Below are positions 58,144-64,000 of a DNA stretch of 64,000 nucleotides, piece after piece. A program made the translations under genes and the position numbers. Source of the stretch: Phragmitibacter flavus (GTDB taxonomy: Bacteria; Verrucomicrobiota; Verrucomicrobiia; Verrucomicrobiales; Verrucomicrobiaceae). The stretch's first letter is position 1; each line of letters begins with the position of its first letter. The notes under the pieces are model-generated. The model searched no databases and had not been told where the DNA came from. It saw only the letters and a list, made by a program, of their open reading frames with translations. Where the stretch lies: contig NZ_VAUV01000005.1 of assembly GCF_005780165.1 (NCBI RefSeq), forward strand, positions 62,001 through 126,000. The letters are read 5' to 3'.

Positions 58144-58560
58144 TTATTTTTCTATGCGTAGGGTTCTGGTGGAGCCGGGAGGAAACAGGGCGCCATCGGG
58201 CGTCTGTGCCGGCAGTGGAAACTGATAGAGGCTGACCTCTTCTTCGAATCCGTGGCCAGCGGCCTTCTTTTGCTGGTCCACGAGCAGCCAGTATTGCTGC
58301 TTCACCGCATCGCTGCGGCCTTTGTCATAACCTTCGGTATAGGATTTCTTTGCCTTTCCGTCTTGGGCATGGTTGATGGCTTCGCCCAACAAAAATCCGC
58401 CGCCTGCACTGGCGGCGGTGACCAGTGGATTGCCGTCGCTGAGACTGTGACCAAGTGCCGCGCCTCCGGCGGCTGCAAGGGTGCTGGTGACAAGACGGGA
58501 GGTGCTTGAGCAACTCGTGGAAAAAAGGGCGATGCCGATGGAAAGAAGGATGAGTTTCAT
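58144..58560 (-). CDS. Glycine-zipper lipoprotein of the T4SS operon (TrbH-like)
   Basis: 138 residues. The ATG at 58558-58560 gives the lipoprotein signal LILLSIGIALFSTSC (lipobox STSC). A Gly/Ala-rich membrane-inserting segment follows (LAAAGGAALGHSLSD and ASAGGGFLLGEAINH, glycine zippers). Then comes a small soluble part ending in LFPPGSTRTLRIEK. IncP TrbH has the same lipoprotein and glycine-zipper layout, so it may play the VirB7 role of anchoring VirB9. It overlaps VirB4 by ATGA. Longer upstream readings are rejected. Confidence 0.68.
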   Translation of the reverse strand: MKLILLSIGIALFSTSCSSTSRLVTSTLAAAGGAALGHSLSDGNPLVTAASAGGGFLLGEAINHAQDGKAKKSYTEGYDKGRSDAVKQQYWLLVDQQKKAAGHGFEEEVSLYQFPLPAQTPDGALFPPGSTRTLRIEK

Positions 58561-61304
58561 GGCTGATCGGTTGGTGGGTTGGAATTGGCGTGAAGGGCGA
58601 TGCCTTCGATGAGGTTGCCGTGGCGTTTGAGCTCCTGTGCCCGGCGTTCGAAGAGTTCTCCGCTGGTGCTGCTGCAATACAGCATCTCAGGGGAAGCGAT
58701 GTTATGCACCGTGCCGCACAGCGGTCTTGGGGTGTCGAGATGGAAGTAGGTGAAGGCTGCGAATTTTTGACCAGGCTGCTGGTCGGGAAGGGGATAACTC
58801 ATGATGCGTTGACGAGTGATGTCCGGCAGTTCAATGTCCTGAGCGATGTCTTCAAGGTCGGCGCGGTCGTTCTGCCGCATGAGGATGAACTGGCGGCTGT
58901 TGCCAAACACTGTGGAACGAATGCGGCTCTCTTTGAAGCGGGCGTATTGTTGCACGATGGCTACTGTCCAGCAGTTGAACTTGCGCATCTGTGCGTAGCT
59001 TTCTCGGACAATCTTCTCGCCTTCGGGGATGTCGAGGAATCGGGCGACTTCCTCATAGATGATGCGTTTGCGCTGTGAACGCGGAAGTGTTACCAAATGT
59101 TGGCGGGTGTGGTGCGTGATAAGAAACCCTGCTGCCGCCTTTAATTCAGGCGCGGACTCAGGAATGCAGCCCAATTCGAAATGCACAATGCGTCCGGTGA
59201 GTGACACATTGGTTTCACCGTCAAAGAGCGGGCCATACAAGCCATCCCTGCACCACGGTTGCAGCAGGGTCGAGATTTGATGAATCGATTCCTTCTGCGG
59301 CCCATAGGCTTCAAGGTGCATCAGCTCTTGCAGCATCCGGTGGGTGGGATGATCGGATGGTGTGAAGTAGGCAAAGGCAAGATTGCGAACCTCACGACTG
59401 GTCTTCGGATCTTTGAGAAATCGTGAGATGTCGCTTTCATCGAATGAGGTTAGGTATGCTTGGGCTTCGTCTGCATGGGCATGCGACCAGTCTCGGAAAT
59501 CGGCAAAGGCGTCGAGTGTGTTAGCGCCGGTGGGAAGTCGGTCACGACGATAGTTTTGCAGTGCGAATGCATGACGCGCGATGTCAGAGTTCTGGTCGCC
59601 ATGGTTCTGGCTCCACTCGTTGTAAGCGTCCTCGTAGAGTTGATTGATGAAGTGGGCGATCTGTGCCTGTTGCAGTCGTTGTTTGTCTTCATCGACCGGA
59701 ACACCGGCCATGCGGGAGACAAGGGCAGTTGCGGTAGATAGATGCAAAGGTGTCAGCGGTAGACTGCCCGTATCGAGGTAGTTCAAGGTGTGGGTGCCAT
59801 CAGGTTGCAGGATGATTGGATCAGCGCCCGGTTCTACTGTTTTGGTGTAGATGCCGTAGGATAGCCCTTCCTCAATGAGGACGGTGTAATCGAAATAAAG
59901 CTCCGTCTGCGAGAGTAAGTCACACATGGTGACCGATTTGCCAGCGCCGCTCATGCCCAGCAGCACCGCATGCTGCGGCGTTTTAGATCCCCCCGTGCCA
60001 AGGAAAGTGCGGATACCCACGAGGTTGTCGGCGTTGCCGTCGTAGAGGGCTTCGGCCTGATTGAGGTGGCCGGTGAATGTAGCACTGAAAGGTAGCATGT
60101 CCGCCAGATAGGCGTGCTCGGCATACAGCTTGCGGCATTCATATCGGCCCCACAGCCATCCCGGCCATGTCTGAAAGAACAACTTACGCGTGGTGGCAGG
60201 CAGGCAGCTTTCCACGTATTGGGCACCGTTCATGGAATTGACTGCGTTCTTGATGGCGGTGGTTTTGGCCGAAAGACCAGCCTTGCTTTTGTCCCACACG
60301 CGGATGACAAACAGTGCATGAAACGGCAGCGTGTGCCCCTGCATCAGTGCCGCGATCTTGCGTTCCTTTTTCTGCAACGCCGTCAGCAATGAAACCTTTT
60401 TCTCGCTGGCATAGTCTCCGGCGATACGATCATGGGCTTTTTCTTCACGAAAGATCTCAGCACGGACGGACAGGGGCTCGACATTGACCGTGATGGAATA
60501 GTCCAGCAGCCGCAGATGAGTGAGGCGATGAATGATGCCTGGGAAGGTGACACGTGGCCAGCGGTTGATCACCAGAATGGAGTGGTAGTGTCCATCCATC
60601 CAAAATCCAAAATCTGCCTGTCCGTTGCCTTCACTGTGCCAGCAGTTTTCCTGGATGGAACGTTGAGGATCGAACGTGCTCAAGGGATCATAGTCGAATC
60701 GGTCTGCCAGCGAAGGGTTCAGAAATCGAGCATAATGCCGATAGTGGTCTGCATTCGTCATGGCGATGAGGCGTGCTCCCTGTCCGGTGAACACACTGTT
60801 GAGCATGTCGTGAACGTGAGCGAATTCTTGCTGGAGTTGGTCGAGCAGATGTTCGTAGTGTTGGGTGAGGCTGCCACGGGTGAGTGCAAAGCCTGGTGAT
60901 GTATCAATCTGCCTGGATACCCATAGAACGAGCCGCTGCCGCCGTAGATGCCGATTCATCATCGCATTCCAGTAGCGGGTGAACCTTTCATTGCGGACGC
61001 GGCGTGTCCAGACATTGGAGGCACGCTGGGTTTCCTCGTGGTAGTGGAGCAACTCCTGTTGATAGTCGGAGTCGCAGAACCATTGCACCTGCAATCTTTG
61101 GTTTTCGCCAAGCGATGCCAACAGAAGCGTAAGTTGGCTTTGGAAGGCGTTCAGTTCCGTGATCGAAGCATTTGCAAGATCGGGAGGTTCAAAGATGAAA
61201 CCTTTTGCCACCGAGCAACCGGCACGCAGACCGCCGAAAACGATTAGGTCACGGACGAAATAACCGTTGGGCGGGGCTTCGGAGATATTATTGAAAAGTC
61301 CCAT
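58557..61304 (-). CDS. virB4: T4SS ATPase VirB4/TrbE
   Basis: A 915-residue ATPase from the ATG at 61302-61304 (a longer start at 61364 overlaps VirB3 more). It has an N-terminal CagE/TrbE-type domain, Walker A LLGMSGAGKSVT (about residue 450) and a Walker B-like RIIYEEVARFLD (about 745). Between them lies a typical insertion, and after them NCWTVAIVQQYARFKESRI (Q-loop/motif D-like). It energises pilus biogenesis and DNA transfer at the inner membrane. It overlaps the lipoprotein gene by four bases and VirB3 by 17. Size agrees with the family (about 800-920). Confidence 0.88.
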   Translation of the reverse strand: MGLFNNISEAPPNGYFVRDLIVFGGLRAGCSVAKGFIFEPPDLANASITELNAFQSQLTLLLASLGENQRLQVQWFCDSDYQQELLHYHEETQRASNVWTRRVRNERFTRYWNAMMNRHLRRQRLVLWVSRQIDTSPGFALTRGSLTQHYEHLLDQLQQEFAHVHDMLNSVFTGQGARLIAMTNADHYRHYARFLNPSLADRFDYDPLSTFDPQRSIQENCWHSEGNGQADFGFWMDGHYHSILVINRWPRVTFPGIIHRLTHLRLLDYSITVNVEPLSVRAEIFREEKAHDRIAGDYASEKKVSLLTALQKKERKIAALMQGHTLPFHALFVIRVWDKSKAGLSAKTTAIKNAVNSMNGAQYVESCLPATTRKLFFQTWPGWLWGRYECRKLYAEHAYLADMLPFSATFTGHLNQAEALYDGNADNLVGIRTFLGTGGSKTPQHAVLLGMSGAGKSVTMCDLLSQTELYFDYTVLIEEGLSYGIYTKTVEPGADPIILQPDGTHTLNYLDTGSLPLTPLHLSTATALVSRMAGVPVDEDKQRLQQAQIAHFINQLYEDAYNEWSQNHGDQNSDIARHAFALQNYRRDRLPTGANTLDAFADFRDWSHAHADEAQAYLTSFDESDISRFLKDPKTSREVRNLAFAYFTPSDHPTHRMLQELMHLEAYGPQKESIHQISTLLQPWCRDGLYGPLFDGETNVSLTGRIVHFELGCIPESAPELKAAAGFLITHHTRQHLVTLPRSQRKRIIYEEVARFLDIPEGEKIVRESYAQMRKFNCWTVAIVQQYARFKESRIRSTVFGNSRQFILMRQNDRADLEDIAQDIELPDITRQRIMSYPLPDQQPGQKFAAFTYFHLDTPRPLCGTVHNIASPEMLYCSSTSGELFERRAQELKRHGNLIEGIALHANSNPPTDQP

Positions 61305-61650
61305 GTGAGTCAGAGTGGAGCGGATGCTCCGGTTGATGTTGCGGGTCGGGGCTGAATCCGGCACCGTTCAGCCAGCCGTCCAGCAGGTCGCGGTCATATC
61401 CGGGAGGTTTTCCTTGGCGGAAACCGAACACATAAATGAAGGAGAGTGTCAGCGGCACTGCTGCCAGCACCGCTGACGCTTTGAAGCTCCAACGCATTGC
61501 GCTGAAGCAGAGCAACAGCGTGAGCACGGCGATGAACACGCCGAAGACGACATGCCAGAACAGATTACCTTCCAGCCCCCAAGTGCGCCCGGCTGAATCC
61601 TCGGCGCTGTTGGTTTCCGTCAGGCGAAGTTCAGAGGAAGCGTCTTTCAT
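61288..61650 (-). CDS. T4SS VirB3/TrbD-like membrane protein
   Basis: 120 residues with two adjacent hydrophobic helices (LFWHVVFGVFIAVLTLLLCF and AVLAAVPLTLSFIYVFGF), a short charged N-terminus and a His/Pro-rich tail. VirB3 proteins have this plan and lie between VirB2 and VirB4, as here. It overlaps VirB2 by four bases and VirB4 by 17. Confidence 0.72.
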   Translation of the reverse strand: MKDASSELRLTETNSAEDSAGRTWGLEGNLFWHVVFGVFIAVLTLLLCFSAMRWSFKASAVLAAVPLTLSFIYVFGFRQGKPPGYDRDLLDGWLNGAGFSPDPQHQPEHPLHSDSHGTFQ

Positions 61651-61940
61651 TCAAAGGCTCCCACGTCAACGGTTGAGCCATCAAGGCCGAAGGCGGTAAA
61701 GAGTGCCTTCACAATGACGGGTGCTCCCGCGATAATCAGCCCGCCGATGATGGAGAGCTTGCCTGCGTCCGTGTCACCGCGTCGGATGGCGAAGCCACCT
61801 CCGACAACACAGATGGTGCCGAAGATGAACCCAATGAGCATGACGATGCCCATTGCTTTGCTGGCTCCTTCGGCGAGTCCCCCTGCGGCCTGGGCCAGCA
61901 GGGGAGTGAATTTAAACAGAATAAGATGCGCTGTATTCAT
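61647..61940 (-). CDS. T4SS pilin-like protein VirB2/TrbC-like
   Basis: 97 residues: a hydrophobic N-terminal signal-like segment, then two hydrophobic helices (AMGIVMLIGFIFGTICVVGG and LSIIGGLIIAGAPVIVKALF) with a short polar loop (RRGDTDAGK) between. This is the T4SS major pilin pattern. First of the VirB block. The ending GSTVDVGAFE is not typical. The pilus subunit is expected to be processed and polymerised. Confidence 0.74.
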   Translation of the reverse strand: MNTAHLILFKFTPLLAQAAGGLAEGASKAMGIVMLIGFIFGTICVVGGGFAIRRGDTDAGKLSIIGGLIIAGAPVIVKALFTAFGLDGSTVDVGAFE

Positions 61941-62062
61941 AACGCGCCTGTTTTAACATGGCGCGCCGACTTCTCCGTTCTCGTTCAGGAGCAAGAATCT
62001 GCCCCACCACTTTTACAGGATGGGGTGTTCTTGATGTGATACTCAAGCCTTCATGGACTCGA

Positions 62063-62350
62063 TCAAGCCACCGGATTTACCTTTGCGCTCTTTTTGCCAA
62101 TCCCCTTCTTTGGAGTCTTGGGCTTGCCGCTATCCGCTTTTTTCAAAACCTTGAGATTTTTTTGCGCTTCCTTGGACGCCAGTTTGGCTTGTTTCAAATT
62201 CTTGCGGGCCTCTTTGAATCCTTCCTTGGCAGTGTCAACCGCGAGCTTTGATTCCTCCACCTGTTTAAGAGATTGAGCGATTTCAGGTGTCACTGCCTTG
62301 GCTTTCCTGATGGCTTGAGTGGATTTCTTTACCTTGGAGCTGGTAGGCAT
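62063..62350 (-). CDS. Lysine-rich helical protein
   Basis: 95 residues, strongly basic (Lys/Ala-rich, histone H1-like). Heptad-type helix EARKNLKQAKLASKEAQKNL and a Lys/Pro tail (GKPKTPKKGIGKKSAKVNP). It may bind DNA or RNA. It is the first gene before the VirB block on the same strand, separated from VirB2 by 122 bases. No family is recognised. Low-complexity composition makes coding status somewhat uncertain. Confidence 0.58.
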   Translation of the reverse strand: MPTSSKVKKSTQAIRKAKAVTPEIAQSLKQVEESKLAVDTAKEGFKEARKNLKQAKLASKEAQKNLKVLKKADSGKPKTPKKGIGKKSAKVNPVA

Positions 62351-62548
62351 GGATTTCGTGAGTTGAAGTGAAAAATGTAGATTTTGGATTCGTCATCCGA
62401 GAATGTGTGACAATTATGTAACGCAATGCGCCGACGGTTGGCAATGGTTTGAATGTGACAATTTTTGATGCGACCTGTTTCAGTGTAGGATGCTCCGTCT
62501 CGGGAACAAGCATTGGCGGCGTTTGTGTGAAGATGGCTGGACGATGTC
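62351..62548. promoter_or_regulatory. Divergent promoter region of the T4SS operon and the AAA+ gene
   Basis: About 200 AT-rich bases between the reverse Lys-rich gene and the forward AAA+ gene. A near-direct repeat is visible: GAATGTGTGACAATTAT (from 62401) and GAATGTGACAATTTTT (from 62451), 50 bases apart. A short T-rich stretch follows. The repeat is a candidate binding site controlling conjugation genes. No promoter can be fixed by eye. Confidence 0.45.
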
Positions 62549-63466
62549 ATGAATACGCCGAGTCCCATCGCAAAAATTCTTTCCAGCGAGCAAGCACATC
62601 TGCGAAATTTGGAGAGCCATCTCAAGGAATCCATTCGTGGACAAGAAGTTGCCCTCGCGAAAATGGCTTCGGTGTTGCGACGAGGCGAGCTTGGCTTGAC
62701 CGCACCGCGCCGTCCGAAAGGCAGTTTTTTACTGCTGGGTCCGACGGGGGTTGGCAAAACCGAATCTACCGTGGTTTTCACGCGGTATTTGATGGGAGAG
62801 GACTTCTTGTTCCGATTCGACATGTCTGAATACCAGACCCAAGAAAGCCTGGGTTTGCTGCTGGGAGCCAAGTCTACTGAGAAGGGGATTTTGGGGCAGG
62901 TGTTGGCAAGGGCATCGCATGGCACGCTGTTATTTGATGAAATCGAAAAAGCCCATCCGCGCGTCATGGACGTGTTTTTACAGATTCTTGATGCCGCAAG
63001 AATCACCCTCGCGGATGGCACGACGCCGGATTTGAGTGGATTCTATGTGGTTTTCACTTCAAACATTGCTTCCGGAGAACTGCTCGACTGGCAGCATTCC
63101 TCGTTTGCCACCATGGAGCGTCATGTGCTTGCCCGCGCCCAGCAGTGGCTGCGACCTGAATTGTATGCACGAATCACCGAGAAATTGGTGTTCCAGCGTC
63201 TTGGCTACGATGTGCAGGTGGAGATCGCCAGCATGATGCTTGATCAGCAATTTTCGTTTCTGGCGAGCAAAGGGTATCAATTGACCATGACGCCTGAAGT
63301 TTTGGCATTTGTCTTGAGGAGAGGTTTTCATCCTCGCCTCGGCGCCAGGCCATTGCGAGACACCATTGAGAAATTGACAGGTGATGCGGTCGTCAACCGA
63401 CGCTTGGGAGCGGGGCGATATGATGGGAGTCTACGCGTGGTGGGGGGCAAGCTCGAGGTCGTGTGA
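62549..63466 (+). CDS. Single-ring ClpB/ClpA-type AAA+ ATPase
   Basis: 305 residues comprising one AAA+ module of the Clp D2 type: Walker A LLGPTGVGKTES (about 63-74), Walker B LLFDEIEKAHPR (about 129-140), sensor 1 VVFTSNIASG, arginine-finger-like RPELYARI, and the C-terminal small domain VLRRGFHPRLGARPLRDTIE with the sensor 2 Arg (GARPL). It lacks the N-domain and D1 ring of ClpB, so it is not the classic disaggregase. It is divergent from and adjacent to the T4SS operon; such solo Clp-type ATPases occur on ICEs. Possibly remodels a transfer or maintenance complex. Confidence 0.83.
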   Translation: MNTPSPIAKILSSEQAHLRNLESHLKESIRGQEVALAKMASVLRRGELGLTAPRRPKGSFLLLGPTGVGKTESTVVFTRYLMGEDFLFRFDMSEYQTQESLGLLLGAKSTEKGILGQVLARASHGTLLFDEIEKAHPRVMDVFLQILDAARITLADGTTPDLSGFYVVFTSNIASGELLDWQHSSFATMERHVLARAQQWLRPELYARITEKLVFQRLGYDVQVEIASMMLDQQFSFLASKGYQLTMTPEVLAFVLRRGFHPRLGARPLRDTIEKLTGDAVVNRRLGAGRYDGSLRVVGGKLEVV

Positions 63467-64000
63467 AGGGGGGCTAGAAAATGCGAATAAATAGGCACAA
63501 TTGGGGATTGAGGCAGAAAATGCATATTTACCGTCAATTCTTACACGAACGATCCCTCATCATCTTCTCTATGCGGCTAATTCCTTCAAGAAGAGCGTGG
63601 AGGCTACATTATTTCGAACAGGGAGGAAGGCCTCGCAAACGCGTTGCAAGTCGATGGAGGGAAGCTCTAGTAGTAGTCAAATTTTGGCGTCTGAATTCGT
63701 ATGCCGAAGCCTTCTATCGAACAGGATTTGAGCGTCCATGCAGGTCTCGATTCAAAGAAACCATTCAAATCCAATGGCGGAATCACGCAAGCACACCAGT
63801 TTTCGTTTCGCCTCTGAACTCCGCTGCACGGGCGATATTGAAGGCATTCAGATAGTGCCACACGTGGGAGCGCACATCTGTGCGGTTGTTTTATTCCCGT
63901 TTCGACTCTTTTTTCCGGCTTCGACCGGTGGCCTTCGAATTAGCGGATGTTGGAATTGTGACCCTCAAAACCAGCGAGAATCCTGAGCTCCCAGCTTTTT
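63467..64000. other. Right-end region; fragments only, no secure gene
   Basis: More than 500 bases with short open frames in several registers and none with a firm start. On the reverse strand 63667-63861 reads like the C-terminus of a protein (VIPPLDLNGFFESRPAWTLK, then stop), and a forward 37-codon frame starts near 63698. The mix suggests a decayed or frameshifted gene at the edge of the AAA+ gene, possibly continuing outside the window. Confidence 0.35.

Noticed and set aside
63481-63855. Forward 124-codon frame at the right end
   Set aside because: Arg/Phe/Ser-rich, no ribosome site, and competing frames on both strands. Kept only as an unresolved region.
1-64000. CRISPR array or rRNA/tRNA genes
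   Set aside because: No regularly spaced direct repeats and no recognisable structural RNA sequences were seen.

Overview
This looks like a GC-rich chromosomal segment of a verrucomicrobial bacterium (Verrucomicrobiota). The evidence is a set of pseudopilin-like genes matching the four-protein 'Verru_Chthon cassette' (A-D) known from this phylum, a surface protein ending in a PEP-CTERM sorting tail, a giant protein with autotransporter-associated beta-strand repeats, hairpin-rich intergenic repeats, and outer-membrane secretion genes. I see no rRNA, tRNA or CRISPR array.

Layout. (1) 1-9.4 kb is mobile-element-like: a truncated tyrosine integrase at the left edge, an SDR/TetR pair, an excisionase-like HTH protein, a small XRE regulator, and a 1709-residue methylase/helicase protein of the kind carried by conjugative elements. 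A second, smaller gene is nested in its 5' end in another reading frame. (2) 9.9-13.6 kb (+) holds a secreted acidic-tailed protein, gspE and gspF. (3) 13.7-26 kb (-) holds an HTH remnant, a secreted MORN-repeat protein, a very large SIR2-domain protein that resembles a SIR2-STAND antiphage sensor with a broken P-loop, and then gspD, a gspC/pilP-like gene, gspM, gspL and a secreted beta-propeller. (4) 26.4-49.5 kb (+) holds cassette proteins B and C, a small unknown protein, the giant beta-strand-repeat protein, the PEP-CTERM protein, cassette A, an unknown secreted protein, cassette D, a three-gene iron-type ABC importer, a PAS/kinase-like protein and the pseudopilin run gspG-H-I-J-K. A toxin-antitoxin pair sits on the opposite strand. 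(5) 49.7-52 kb holds a second XRE regulator, paralogous to the first, and another secreted beta-propeller. (6) 52-62.4 kb (-) is a tightly overlapped type IV secretion operon (VirB2, B3, B4, lipoprotein, small coiled-coil protein, VirB5/TrbJ, VirB6, B8, B9, B10 and accessory proteins), with a solo ClpB-type AAA+ gene diverging from it.

How it works together (inference). Regions 2-4 together encode a nearly complete type II secretion machine: E, F, D, C-like, L, M, G, H, I, J and K, with no prepilin peptidase in view. It is split into three blocks around a second pseudopilin set (cassette A-D) and two large surface proteins. The simplest reading is a lineage-specific secretion or surface-display locus with its own substrates. 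Its flanking by integrase, helicase and excisionase-like genes on one side and a conjugation machine on the other, with paralogous XRE regulators at both junctions, raises the possibility that the secretion locus is cargo of one large integrative element. The window shows neither element end, so this is unproven.

The strongest candidates for something new are the SIR2 protein with a degenerate P-loop inside the secretion cluster, the combined type II secretion / Verru_Chthon / surface-protein locus, and the nested gene in the helicase.
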